Below are positions 27,036 to 36,263 of a stretch of DNA of 64,000 nt, piece after piece. How positions within the stretch are numbered: position 1 is the first letter of the stretch; every line of letters begins with the position of its first letter. Position numbers and translations under genes: made by a program. The stretch is from Bradyrhizobium erythrophlei (GTDB taxonomy: Bacteria; Pseudomonadota; Alphaproteobacteria; Rhizobiales; Xanthobacteraceae): the NCBI RefSeq assembly GCF_900129425.1, contig NZ_LT670817.1:8026001-8090000 (forward strand). The letters are read 5' to 3'. The notes beneath the pieces are model-generated. The model saw only the letters and a list, made by a program, of their open reading frames with translations. It searched no databases and was not told the origin of the DNA.

Positions 27036-27381
27036 CTACGAGAGACGGCTTCCGTAAACATGCTTGATGGGGATGGTCGCGAAATCGACTTCGTGTAGGC
27101 ATCGCACGTTGATGGACCACGTCCCCGGACCTCTTCGTGGCTCCCTGAAAGGGAGTATCCCGCAGGTCGCAAGAATCTTTGGCTGTATGAGTATTAAACG
27201 AGTAGGTCGTCAGGTCCTCGATCGGCGTTAGCATACGAAGGCAATGAACCTCCACCCGGTGCAATAAAGCACCTCTGCGTCGACAGATCGAGCAATCGCA
27301 GATGCGAACATGATCTATGTCAGCATCGACCTCAAAGCTAGTTTTCCCGCAATGGCAAGAACCTTGATAGGTTTTCAGCAT
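27036..27381 (-). pseudogene. GFA-family (glutathione/formaldehyde-activating-like) protein, frameshifted
   Basis: ATG 27381: LKTYQGSCHCGKTSFEVDAD then VRICDCSICRRRGAL, the zinc-binding SCHCG and CDCSICRRRG motifs of the CENP-V/GFA family. After THTAKD the frame breaks near 27185-27192 (T runs shortened); the correct frame resumes ATCGILPFREP and NVRCLHEVDFATIPIKHVYG to the stop at 27036-27038. These proteins bind two zinc ions; a catalytic role in formaldehyde metabolism is not established for most. Note an intact zinc alcohol dehydrogenase at 31527. Confidence 0.65.
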
Positions 27382-27411
27382 CACCAGTTCCTTTCCCTGA
27401 GTAAGCACAGC

Positions 27412-27800
27412 TCAGTTTGCCGCCTCTATCGTCACCTTATCCTCTTTGTCGGCACCACGGGCGACGATCTTGAGTGCATCATCAGCCAACGGTCGCTGCA
27501 GCGCCCTCGCCTCGTCCCACGGCGCGCGCATCCAGACATCGCGTTCCTCCTCAGTCGCCAGGATCACCGGCATGGCCTTGGGATGGATCGGCTCAACGAT
27601 AGCGTTGGGCGCGGTCGTCAGGAAACCGTAGACGTTATGCGGGTCGGGAATGGGCTTGGACGTGCCCCGGTCGCCCTTGAATTCGGTCCAGATGCCAGCA
27701 AACGCGAACGGCGGGCGATCCTCATTCAGGGCGAACCACGCGACGTCCTTTTTTTGGTGTCGATCTGACCGCGGCTGCGCGCGTCGGGCACTGGGACGAC
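27412..27800 (-). pseudogene. SOS response-associated peptidase (SRAP/HMCES-like), 5'-truncated
   Basis: The visible part KKDVAWFALNEDRPPFAFAG, IWTEFKGDRGTS, YGFLTTAPNAIVEPIHPKAM, PVILATEEERDVWMRAPWDE is the C-terminal two thirds of an SRAP protein. The His of IHPKAMPVIL is present but the N-terminal Cys2 that cross-links abasic DNA and the catalytic Glu region are missing; residues before about 27800 are unrelated. Therefore non-functional. Confidence 0.7.
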
Positions 27801-27977
27801 AAATGGCGCGTGCCGCCTTGTGTTGGCTCATCCCAAACAGTTGGGTAGCAAAATGGTAGCAGGCAGGTGCGCGCACCGCTTTTCACATACCTTGCGGCGA
27901 CGGCAAGTTCATTATTGTCCGCCACTGGAACCAAAGTCCCATCGCATTATTGTTTCTTGAAACAATGGAGGGACATT

Positions 27978-28508
27978 ATGATTTCCAAATGTCTTGCAAT
28001 AGCATTCCTGGCTACCGCGTCGATGACCGGCACGGCGTCGGCGCAAACAGCCACAAACCCAGTGGATTCGACTGCCAGTGCTACCGCGCACAAGGAGGGT
28101 GAATGGCGCGGGTCCAAGCTCGCCGGCATCGATGTGTATAATGAAGCAAATGAGAAGATCGGCGACATCAACGACGTGATTTTGGATAGGTCGGGCAAGG
28201 TGGCCAATGTCATTCTAGGTGTGGGCGGCGTTCTCGGCCTAGGCGAGCACTACGTGGCAGTAGGCTTCGATAAGCTGAAGTGGGTTGATCAGCCGGTGAC
28301 CTCGACAACTGCCTCAACAACATCCGCACCGGCGAATACTCCTGCAACTACTTCTGCTCCAGACGGCACCACGCGAACCACCACGGGTGCCGCAACTACC
28401 ACCACGACAACCACCACAACCAGCGCCAGTAAGCGTTGGTATCCCGATCACGCGGTGTACAACGCCACCAAGGATGAATTGAAGGCCATGCCGGAGTTTA
28501 AGTACTAA
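27978..28508 (+). CDS. Secreted PRC-barrel domain protein
   Basis: 176 residues, ATG 27978 with GGAGGG 5 bases upstream. Signal peptide MISKCLAIAFLATASMTGTA with cleavage after SAQ. Residues about 40-105 are a PRC-barrel (SKLAGIDVYNEANEKIGDIN; VILDRSGKVANVILGVGGVL; VAVGFDKLKW). A Thr/Ala/Pro-rich low-complexity linker (about 110-150, a run of eight or nine Thr) and a C-terminal HAVYNATKDELKAMPEFKY segment follow. Typical of rhizobial envelope or stress proteins of this fold; partner unknown. Intact within a decayed area. Confidence 0.9.
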   Translation: MISKCLAIAFLATASMTGTASAQTATNPVDSTASATAHKEGEWRGSKLAGIDVYNEANEKIGDINDVILDRSGKVANVILGVGGVLGLGEHYVAVGFDKLKWVDQPVTSTTASTTSAPANTPATTSAPDGTTRTTTGAATTTTTTTTTSASKRWYPDHAVYNATKDELKAMPEFKY

Positions 28509-28860
28509 CTCTCGACGTACGATCCAAAAGCCGCCCTCACGGCCAGCGGCGTCAGCCTTCAGCTTTGGGTCGGCGCCGTTATCCATATCCATCAGTGCAC
28601 GACATGGCTGGATGCCGCTCCAACCGGCCATACATGATGTGGGCGAATATGCCGCACGAGCACGCCATGATCCCGATCGGTCCGCCAGGGGCAACGATAG
28701 CGGGATCGAAAACGGGAATGCCACGGGAACTACCTTAGCGCGAGCGTCATGACCCGCGCCATCTCGCGACGTGAGCTCCTGGAACCGGACAACCGGCCAA
28801 ACGTTGTCAAAAAGCTAGAATTCCACGCTGCGCAATATGCAGCATTTCGAGGGAAGACGC
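28509..28860. other. Stretch without a supported gene
   Basis: Only short frames, mostly antisense of low credibility. I see no repeat or RNA motif. Confidence 0.35.
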
Positions 28861-28947
28861 GTGGATATCACCACGCTTCTCATCATTGTTGTTCTCATTC
28901 TGCTGCTTGGCGGCGGCGGTTGGTACGGCCGTGGACGCTGGTACTGA
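28861..28947 (+). CDS. Tiny one-span membrane protein (DUF3309-like)
   Basis: 28 residues, GTG start with GGAAG 5 bases upstream: one hydrophobic span TTLLIIVVLILLLGGGGWYG and an RGRWY end. The form matches the very short DUF3309-type membrane peptides of Alphaproteobacteria. Function unknown. Confidence 0.6.
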   Translation: MDITTLLIIVVLILLLGGGGWYGRGRWY

Positions 28948-29177
28948 ACGTTGCTGATTGATCTGTAACTAGCGAGGCGTTACGGCACGCCGCGGGAGAC
29001 ACGCCCTCTGGTGCAGCGCCCGACGAGATCGAAGAACAGCGGTGTTTCATCGGGCCGATCTCGCGCCGAAAAGCGGCCGCACGAAGGGACAGTCCCTTAG
29101 CGACGCTTTCTTATCGGCAGGTCGCGGTGGTTAGGAGCGGCTCTCCGCCTGGTAAGTACTTCGCGACCTACGGGGGC

Positions 29178-29450
29178 CTAGTAGCTAGAGGATGGCCGGG
29201 AGATTTTTCGTATCCGAGCCGAAACTTGTTTCGAACTCCTCGTCAAGAGCATCAGCGCATTTGTAACTCTGCTTGCGTCCAGATTCCTGGACTGGGTGCA
29301 ACTAGCGCGACGTTCCACACAATCACGATCGAGAATGCCGGGTTCGAGTTGGCTCTTGTGCAATGGTTGGTGCTCCGCCACGAACTTCCAGATCAGCACG
29401 TCCTTGATCATCGGATCATCGCCAGCTACGGCTAATTGCACACTCGTCAC
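29178..29450 (-). CDS. Doubtful hypothetical
   Basis: 90 residues. The first half (VAGDDPMIKDVLIWKFVAEH; QPLHKSQLEPGILDRDCVER) reads protein-like, the second half less so. No domain recognised and no clear ribosome site. Confidence 0.3.
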   Translation of the reverse strand: MTSVQLAVAGDDPMIKDVLIWKFVAEHQPLHKSQLEPGILDRDCVERRASCTQSRNLDASRVTNALMLLTRSSKQVSARIRKISRPSSSY

Positions 29451-29611
29451 GATGAGCTGTTGCCTATTGCTTCGCCGTGCCGCCAGCAGCGGTCGTTCTA
29501 CCGCGCGAGCGGTTTAGTCCATTGGCACGTTTGAGACATGCCGACTGACTCTGAGCATGTCTGTTTATTGGGGTAGACCGGAAATGGCCGACCAACTGCC
29601 AAAACGGCGCT

Positions 29612-30030
29612 TTTGCCGAGTAGGCCCGGGGAATTTCACCCCGAGCCCCTCACAGAACCGGACTTGACACTCTCGCGTCATCCGGCTCGTGCCACCGCAC
29701 GAAGGCTGCCGCCTTCCATTGAACATCGGATTCTTCCCGTTGCCGGTTGACCCGAGCCAAATGGCGATGGCCCGCTCCCTTCGCTCCGCGGGCATTACAC
29801 CCGCTTCATCGCTACTACGAAGCAGTCCGCCCCTGCCCGGCGCATCGGTACTTTCGGCCTCGCGGTTGGCGCCGCTTGCGCCTTTTCCCTTGGCATCGCC
29901 GATCAGGTTCTCACGTTCCATACAAGAGCCTGGTTGAGCTTCGCGCCGCCTACATGCCGGATGCCGCTTGGGCCGTCTCAGGCATCTCCCAAGCTGATCC
30001 CGGAGGAAGGGTCACCCCCCGGTTTTGACA
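29612..30030 (-). mobile_element. Group II intron 3' remnant (domains V and VI)
   Basis: On the minus strand 29688-29655 spells a classic 34-nt domain V: arms GAGCCGGA and TCCGGTTC, inner helix TGACGC/GTGTCA closed by a GAGA tetraloop, and a two-base AG bulge. Directly after it, 29654-29612 forms a domain VI-like hairpin (GGCTCGGGG ... CCCCGGGCC) and the usual CCTACTC end. The DNA upstream on that strand to about 30030 resembles the intron body but no reverse transcriptase is present, so the element cannot move by itself. Boundaries on the 5' side are uncertain. Confidence 0.75.
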
Positions 30031-30636
30031 TCGTCTAATCCGCTTTCGACACTTCATCGACGGTTTGCTTGCGCTCGCCTCTCCCAACCTTGCCTGCCGG
30101 AATCTCGTCCCGGCGTTTCTGCAACGGCGAGCGCTTCGCGCTGAGGAGTCACAGGACGGCCGGCGCGCTGGCACTGTCCAGTGGCCTCGGGGACCGCCGG
30201 GGACCGCCGGGGACCCGGAACTACATCGTCGTTCACCGCGGTGATGATCGCTGGCCATCTGCATCGGATCGAAGTTAAGGCTAGCCAGAACCTAGCTGAC
30301 GCCTTGTCGATCCAACCCCTCCAACCCGGGTTAGTCGCCCTCATCAGGCGGGTCATCTCGGCTGTCTTGTTGCTCATCGCTGAACTCCGTGTGGAGCAGA
30401 CTGCAACCGGCGAGCGCTTCGCGCCGAACATTCGCGGGACTTCGGCGCCGTATTCGGCGCGCCAACCCGTTCTTGCGGCGGGATTGTCGTTCATCCGGCT
30501 CTCCAGATTGGCATCCATGTAACGGTCTTTGCTGATAGGTCGTCCAGGCCGAGAAGGAGGCAGCGTCAACAGCCAGATAGCGATACTTGCGATCGGCGCG
30601 GTTACCATAAAGCGAGGCCGCGCATTGATATTGCTA
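30031..30636. other. Unassigned stretch with competing frames
   Basis: Long frames overlap on both strands (30054-30608 minus, 30181-30522 plus); neither has a recognisable domain or good start. A short tandem repeat GGGGACCGCC x 2.5 lies at about 30187-30215. I do not call a gene. Confidence 0.35.
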
Positions 30637-30867
30637 TCAAGCCCTGCGCTTGACCGGCTTCTTCTTGTGGGAAGTGAGATTCTTCAAATACACAAGGCCG
30701 TCAACCGTGAGCTTGTCGGCATTGTGCTCCCCGCGCTCGGCAAGCGAAGCGATGTACGCTCTAAGTAACGCCCGGCGATTGTTATCCTCAGCAATGCCGT
30801 GATCGAGGGAGGAGAAGATGCCCCAAACCCGGTTGGTCACCCGTTCGACGGTAGCGCCATGCACCAT
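30637..30867 (-). CDS. Small conserved hypothetical
   Basis: 76 residues from ATG 30867, AAGGGG 7 bases upstream. Helical: MVHGATVERVTNRVWGIFSS and NNRRALLRAYIASLAERGEH, then DKLTVDGLVYLKNL and a basic tail KKKPVKRRA. It matches a small rhizobial family by memory; the basic tail suggests nucleic-acid contact. Intact. Confidence 0.65.
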   Translation of the reverse strand: MVHGATVERVTNRVWGIFSSLDHGIAEDNNRRALLRAYIASLAERGEHNADKLTVDGLVYLKNLTSHKKKPVKRRA

Positions 30868-31059
30868 GAGACGTCCCCTTTGGGGGACCAAACAGCTGAA
30901 AAGCCATTTGTTCCAAATGCTAACCCCGACTGAACAGGTTCGTCTTGTTCCACTGCCCTTATTGCGACGTTAGCGAGTTTAATTCTGCTCTCTCATCACC
31001 TCGATTGTGAAATAAGCGCTTGGTAATTTTGGTTTCACGCGGGCCACTAAAGCAATTGC

Positions 31060-31414
31060 GCCGTCTCTCTACGCCAAGGCGTCGGCCGCGATCCGCAATG
31101 GCATCCCCTGGGAGGATCCGTGGGCTTGGTCTTGCGGTTTCTATCCGCTGTCTCACCGGGGCCTGCAGCAGGATGGGACCGCCAAAAGCCTTGAGATGGC
31201 CAGGGCCGACTTCGACCAGGCCCTGGCGCGAATACCTGCCAAGGTGCAGCGAGGCCGATTTTCAGACTTGGCGGGATCAGCAGGATTGGACCGAGCGGAA
31301 ATATGCGAAGTGGGAGAGAGGCGAGAAGTTGCCATCGCAGAAACCGAGTTCCCTGATGAAATGCCCAGGGTGGATGCCTGTCCGGCTCCCACGCTCGCGG
31401 TGGAGGATGAGTGA
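31060..31414 (+). pseudogene. Conserved hypothetical, frameshifted
   Basis: PWEDPWAWSCGFYPLSHRGL and MARADFDQALARI in one frame, then EADFQTWRDQQDWTERKYAK and WERGEKLPSQKPSSLMKCP in the next. Together these are one small family (about 110 residues) seen in Bradyrhizobium islands. A shift near 31235-31250 breaks it. Confidence 0.55.
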
Positions 31415-31526
31415 CCGCCGAAAGCTAGCGAAGAAGATGCGCAGAGTTGGGTCACGATGGAGCGGCGGCAATGCCGACCATGCACCCTCGGGGGGACAGC
31501 CGGCGGTGCATGGGCAGTCATTTGGC

Positions 31527-32705
31527 TTAAATCATCCCTGGTCGAAGCATAACCCTGATCACGCCGTCCTGCTTGTCCCGAAATCGCTGATACATCTCGG
31601 GCGCTTTTTCGAGGTTGGTCGGGTGAGTCACGACGAAACTCGGGTCTATCTTTCCTTCCTTGATCTTGTCGAGTAGCGGCTTGGTGTAGGCTTGGACATG
31701 GGTCTGTCCCGTCTTGAACGTCAGCCCCTTGTTCATCGCCGCGCCGATCGGGATTTTGTCGCCCATCCCGATATAAACGCCTGGAATCGAAATCGTGCCG
31801 CCCTTGCGGCAGCTCATGATGACCTGCCGCAGAACGTGCACACGGTCGGTAGCGAGGAACGCCGCCGCCTTCACCTTGTCGAGGGTCGCGTCCGCAGCAC
31901 CGTGGGCAGAGGCCTCGCAGCCGACCGCGTCGATGCAGCTGTCAGGACCGCGCTTGTCGGTGCGCTTCATCAACTCATCATAAACATCGGTTTCGGAGAA
32001 GTTGATAGTTTCCGCACCGCCGGCTTCGGCCATGGCAAGGCGCTCGGGCACTTCGTCGATGGCGATCACCCGGCCGGCGCCCATCATGAATGCCGAGCGG
32101 ATGGCGAACTGGCCGACCGGACCGCATCCCCAAATCGCGACGGTGTCGCCGTCTTCTATCTGGGCGTTTTCGGCGGCCATGTATCCGGTCGGGAAGATGT
32201 CCGACAGGAACAGCGCCTGTTCATCGCTGACTTCCTCCGGAATCTTGATCGGGCCGACATCGGCCATCGGAACCCGGAGATATTCGGCCTGTCCGCCGGC
32301 GTAACCACCAAGCATATGGCTAAAGCCGAACAGCCCGGCCGGAGAATGACCCATCGCCTTAATCGCCATCTCGGCATTCGGATTGGTTCGGTCGCAGCAC
32401 GAGAACAGGCCCTTCTTGCAGAAGAAGCATTGGCCGCAACTGATCGTAAAGGGGACGACGACGCGGTCTCCCACTTTTAGATTGGTGACCTCGGAGCCGA
32501 GTTCGATCACCTCGCCCATATTCTCATGGCCCAGGATGTCGCCGTCTTCCATCGTCGGCTGATAGCCGTCGAACAGATGGAGATCGGAGCCGCAGATCGC
32601 ACAGGCTGTGATTTTGATGAGGGCATCTCGCGGGTGTTGAATCTTTGGATCCGGAACTGTATCGACGCGAACGTCGCCTTTGCCGTGCCAGCATAATGCG
32701 CGCAT
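31527..32705 (-). CDS. Zinc-dependent alcohol dehydrogenase (formaldehyde-dehydrogenase-like MDR)
   Basis: 392 residues, complete. Medium-chain dehydrogenase: catalytic zinc ligands in CAICGSDLHL and GHEN, structural zinc site CGQCFFCKKGLFSCC, Rossmann loop WGCGPVGQFAIRSA with Asp in the following AIDEV segment. The long insert after residue 270 (AHGAADATLDKVKAAAF) is typical of the glutathione-independent formaldehyde dehydrogenase-like group. It would oxidise alcohols or aldehydes with NAD+ in the cytosol. It stands alone; the only large intact gene between 21 and 34 kb. Confidence 0.92.
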   Translation of the reverse strand: MRALCWHGKGDVRVDTVPDPKIQHPRDALIKITACAICGSDLHLFDGYQPTMEDGDILGHENMGEVIELGSEVTNLKVGDRVVVPFTISCGQCFFCKKGLFSCCDRTNPNAEMAIKAMGHSPAGLFGFSHMLGGYAGGQAEYLRVPMADVGPIKIPEEVSDEQALFLSDIFPTGYMAAENAQIEDGDTVAIWGCGPVGQFAIRSAFMMGAGRVIAIDEVPERLAMAEAGGAETINFSETDVYDELMKRTDKRGPDSCIDAVGCEASAHGAADATLDKVKAAAFLATDRVHVLRQVIMSCRKGGTISIPGVYIGMGDKIPIGAAMNKGLTFKTGQTHVQAYTKPLLDKIKEGKIDPSFVVTHPTNLEKAPEMYQRFRDKQDGVIRVMLRPGMI

Positions 32706-32852
32706 GAGAATGCTCCTTTTCCGGGTTGAAAATCGCCAACAGGCTAACAGTTGAACTGTTCCGACGAAGAGAGAAAAATTCGCAGTTCGAAGACGACGTA
32801 GTTCGAACTTTTGAAGCGAAGCGCCCGGCCGGACAAATGACGGGAGATGATC

Positions 32853-33041
32853 ATGACTGACGATATCGCCACGACTGCTCGCCTCATGAAAATTGCCGAT
32901 GCTGCCGTCGAAGAGTTTGACCGGCAGGGTGTGGCCGAGGAGCTGTCCAACCTGAAATTCGACCCCATGGCGCTGGCGCGAGCCGTCATCAAAGCCGCGG
33001 ACGGCGATGTGATCGACCTCAGCAGCCGCCGCGATCGATGA
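32853..33041 (+). CDS. Small helical hypothetical
   Basis: 62 residues from ATG 32853 with GGGAG upstream: TARLMKIADAAVEEFDRQGV, LKFDPMALARAVIKAADGDV, ending IDLSSRRDR. Divergent from the dehydrogenase, with a 147-bp gap that may hold both promoters. No family function known. Confidence 0.6.
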   Translation: MTDDIATTARLMKIADAAVEEFDRQGVAEELSNLKFDPMALARAVIKAADGDVIDLSSRRDR

Positions 33042-33123
33042 TGATTGAGCGCGTGGCGCTCGCCGGCCAATTCTTTCATCAGCCGTAAATGGAACGATTG
33101 TCCGCCGGTCCGATTATAGGCAA

Positions 33124-33267
33124 ATGCATCACCTTTTCCTCGCCATCGCGGTCTCCGGACTGCTGCTCTTGTTCGCCGCGTCGACCCTACTAGTGGCTAC
33201 ACCCGGCCTGCTGGTGCATGCCCCGAGCATGGCCGGTGATCCTTTTAGTCATGTCGCCACCTGGTGA
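33124..33267 (+). CDS. Possible short membrane peptide
   Basis: 47 residues with one span (LFLAIAVSGLLLLFAASTLL). No clear ribosome site. Could be a truncated gene. Confidence 0.3.
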   Translation: MHHLFLAIAVSGLLLLFAASTLLVATPGLLVHAPSMAGDPFSHVATW

Positions 33268-33497
33268 TCCGTTTTCGGATGAGCGCGTAGCGCTTCGCCG
33301 GCCGGCCGCAGACTTGGGACTCTTGAGGGCGAAGCCCTCACCGGCCTATACGTATGGCGATAAGTCTTGCGATCAGCGGAACGCGCTGTTCGCACCTTTG
33401 TTTTCGCAGGCGCGCCATTCAATGCGTCAGCTTATCCAGAAGTTCGCCCTTGTCAAAGCCCCTTAGTCTACGTAGCGCAGGGAAGCCGCTCCATCGA

Positions 33498-33600
33498 CTA
33501 GCAACCCTTGCAGACGCTTTCCATCTTCTTGTCGACCCGGTCGTTTTCGGCGTCGATCTCGGCGTCCCCCCTCATCGGCGGGCCCTTCGTTACCGTTCCA
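33498..33600 (-). pseudogene. C-terminal fragment of a small Cys-tailed protein
   Basis: The minus frame ending TAG at 33498-33500 reads GDAEIDAENDRVDKKMESVC then KGC. It matches the tail form D-x-E-N-x-x-(L/V)-D-K-...-C-(K/R)-G-C noted at 21908. The N-terminal signal peptide expected for this family is missing, perhaps removed by growth of the adjacent tandem array. Confidence 0.4.
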
Positions 33601-33620
33601 TCGATCCGGCCACTGCTCGA

Positions 33621-34583
33621 GCCCCGCGTTAACCTCCTTTATCACCCTTAGTGCGCGCGAGGGCGCTGATGGCCAGGCCGTGGTCTGCCCGTTGCTACGG
33701 GGTAGCTCGCCAACGAGAGGGGTCGCGCCAAAACAGCATCGGGTGCCCCGCGTTAACCTCCTTTATCACCCTTAGCGCGCGCGAGGGCGCTGATGGCCAG
33801 GCCGTGGTCTGCCCGTTGCTACGGGGTAGCTCGCCAACGAGAGGGGTCGCGCCAAAACAGCATCGGGGGGCCCGCGTTAACCTCCTTTATCACCCTTAGT
33901 GCGCGCGAGGGCGCTGATGGCCAGGCCGTGGTCTGCCCGTTGCTACGGGGTAGCTCGCCAACGAGAGGGGTCGCGCCAAAACAGCATCGGGGGCCCCGCG
34001 TTAACCTCCTTTATCACCCTTAGCGCGCGCGAGGGCGCTGATGGCCAGGCCGTGGTCTGCCCGTTGCTACGGGGTAGCTCGCCAACGAGAGGGGTCGCGC
34101 CAAAACAGCATCGGGGGCCCCGCGTTAACCTCCTTTATCACCCTTAGCGCGCGCGAGGGCGCTGATGGCCAGGCCGTGGTCTGCCCGTTGCTACGGGGTA
34201 GCTCGCCAACGAGAGGGGTCGCGCCAAAACAGCATCGGGGGCCCCGCGTTAACCTCTTTTATCACCCTTAGCGCGCGCGAGGGCGCTGATGGCCAGGCCG
34301 TGGTCTGCCCGTTGCTACGGGGTAGCTCGCCAACGAGAGGGGTCGCGCCAAAACAGCATCGGGGGCCCCGCGTTAACCTCTTTTATCACCCTTAGCGCGC
34401 GCGAGGGCGCTGATGGCCAGGCCGTGGTCTGCCCGTTGCTACGGGGTAGCTCGCCAACGAGAGGGGTCGCGCCAAAACAGCATCGGGGGGCCCCGCGTTA
34501 ACCTCTTTTATCACCCTTAGCGCGCGCGAGGGCGCTGATGGCCAGGCCGTGGTCTGCCCGTTGCTACGGGGTAGCTCGCCAAC
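33621..34583. repeat. Tandem array of about eight 124-bp units
   Basis: Unit: CCCCGCGTTAACCTC(C/T)TTT, ATCACCCTTAG(T/C)GCGCGC, then GAGGGCGCTGATGGCCAGGC and on to CAGCATCGGGGG. The landmark GATGGCCAGG recurs at 33669, 33793, 33917, 34041, 34165, 34289, 34413 and 34538 (period 124, once 125). Units differ by single bases. The open frames inside are by-products of the period not being a multiple of three only in part; none has a gene-like start. The eighth unit is split by the IS1182-family element. Confidence 0.95.
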
Positions 34584-36263
34584 TTGGTTGCGTGATAACG
34601 CGCTGACGCGGGCCGGGAACGTCCACGATCCGGTCGGCGTAGTCCGACACGGCCGATCTGAGCAATTTTTTCCTGTTGGGCGATCAGGGGCCGCCTCCGA
34701 GTCGTGGCGGGGAATGCTGGGCATGGTCTGGCTCGGTATCGGCACGCAGTGGGGTCTCCACACTCACGCTCTGATCGCTGCCAGCAACGCCCTTGTACCG
34801 ACGATATTCATGACCCGCGTCAGATTGTAGGCGAGTACGCTGAGCGCCATCTCGCTCGCGACCTTCGGCAGCGTCTTCATCAAGAAGTGCGTCGCGCCCA
34901 TTCTCATCTTGAGCGTGCCGAAGGGATGCTCAACCGTCTCGCGCCGGCGGCGCATGGCCTGGGGATCTTGATCCAGCCGCTGCTGCACGATTTCGAGAAC
35001 GTGCTCATGCTCCCATCGCGTGATGCGGCGTTCTTTGCCTGTGGTGCACTGATCCTTGATTGCGCAGGTCTTGCAGGCGTTCGTCCAGTACCGGCGCATC
35101 TTCTGCCCGTGTTCCTCATTGGCATAGTGGAATTTGAGCTTCTCGCCGGCGGGGCAACGATAGACATCCTCCTCCGGCACATAGACGAAGTCCTGCTTGC
35201 CGAAGCGGCCTTCCGACTTCGCGCCCGACGTCATCGGTTTGGGCAACGTCACGCAAATGCCTGCCTGCTCGCAGGCCAGGATCTCTTCGCCATTGAAGTA
35301 GCCGCGGTCGGCGACGGCTTCGAGTTTATCGACTTGCAGAACGGCCTTGGCTTCCCGCGCCACGTTCGCCAGTTGTGAGCGATCCGAGCCGATATTCGTC
35401 ACATCGTGCGTCACGATCAGATGGTTCACGGTGTCGACCGCGACCTGCACATTGTAGCCGACGACGCCCGAGCCACGCCCACTTGTTGCCATCGAGCGGC
35501 TATCGGGATCAGTGAGCGAGATTTGGTGATCCGGCGAGGCCAACATTTGCTTCTCGTAGGCTGCGAGTTTGCCCATTTCCTCTTTCAGCTTGTCGAGCTT
35601 CTCCTTGAGCCGCGTCGTCTTGAGCACCAGCACTTCGGACGGTTCCTGCCTATCCGCCGTATCGAGCTGGGAGAGATACCGCGCCACACTCTCCTCGAGT
35701 TGCGCGCGCCGGCGATCGATCTTCCCCCGGGTAAAATTGCGATCTCGATTATTGACCGCTTTGAACTTGCTGCCGTCGATCGCGACGCTCGCCTTCGCCA
35801 ACAGACCCATCTGGCGACAGAGATTGACGAAGCTCGCGCATGCCCTGCGGATCGCCGGGCCATTGTCCTTGCGGAAATCGGCAATCACCTTGTCATCGGG
35901 AACGAGCCGACCGAGTAGCCATATGACTTCCAGGTTTCGGCCGGCTTCGCGCTCAAGCCGGCGGCTCGACTGCACTCGGTTGAGATAGCCGTAGATGTAA
36001 AGCTTCAGAAGAACCGAGGGGTGGTAGGCAGGCCGGCCTGTCGCTGCAGGCTCGACGCCTTCGAAACCGAGATCGGCCAGATCGAGCCCGTCGACAAAGC
36101 AATCCACCACACGAACGCAATTGCTCTCCTCGACCCACTCATCGAGGCATTCCGGCAACAACGTCGATTGTCCGCGATCGGCACCCTCAACGAAGCGTTT
36201 CATGATTGCCCCCGGCAAATCGCCAAGCGAATCATAGCAGACAGTTCGTTTTCACGCAGCCAG
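34584..36263 (-). mobile_element. IS1182-family insertion sequence, complete
   Basis: 1680 bp. Ends are imperfect inverted repeats: TTGGTTGCGTGATAACG at 34584 and CTGGCTGCGTGAAAACG read inward from 36263 (14 of 17 match). The flanks carry a 4-bp duplication CAAC (34580-34583 and 36264-36267), and the repeat unit is exactly restored when one copy is removed. It holds one intact transposase gene, so it may be active. Confidence 0.9.
34764..36203 (-). CDS. IS1182-family transposase
   Basis: About 479 residues from ATG 36203 (an upstream start at 36218 adds 5). DDE transposase: N-terminal helix region (YHPSVLLKLYIYGYLNRVQS), first Asp in SVAIDGSKFKAVNN, second in VADRGYFNGEE, zinc-ribbon-like ACKTCAIKDQC after CPAGEKL, and the C-terminal Glu in RRRETVEHPFGTLKMRMGAT. 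No frameshift, in contrast to the other transposon remnants here. Inserted within the tandem array. Confidence 0.95.
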   Translation of the reverse strand: MKRFVEGADRGQSTLLPECLDEWVEESNCVRVVDCFVDGLDLADLGFEGVEPAATGRPAYHPSVLLKLYIYGYLNRVQSSRRLEREAGRNLEVIWLLGRLVPDDKVIADFRKDNGPAIRRACASFVNLCRQMGLLAKASVAIDGSKFKAVNNRDRNFTRGKIDRRRAQLEESVARYLSQLDTADRQEPSEVLVLKTTRLKEKLDKLKEEMGKLAAYEKQMLASPDHQISLTDPDSRSMATSGRGSGVVGYNVQVAVDTVNHLIVTHDVTNIGSDRSQLANVAREAKAVLQVDKLEAVADRGYFNGEEILACEQAGICVTLPKPMTSGAKSEGRFGKQDFVYVPEEDVYRCPAGEKLKFHYANEEHGQKMRRYWTNACKTCAIKDQCTTGKERRITRWEHEHVLEIVQQRLDQDPQAMRRRRETVEHPFGTLKMRMGATHFLMKTLPKVASEMALSVLAYNLTRVMNIVGTRALLAAIRA

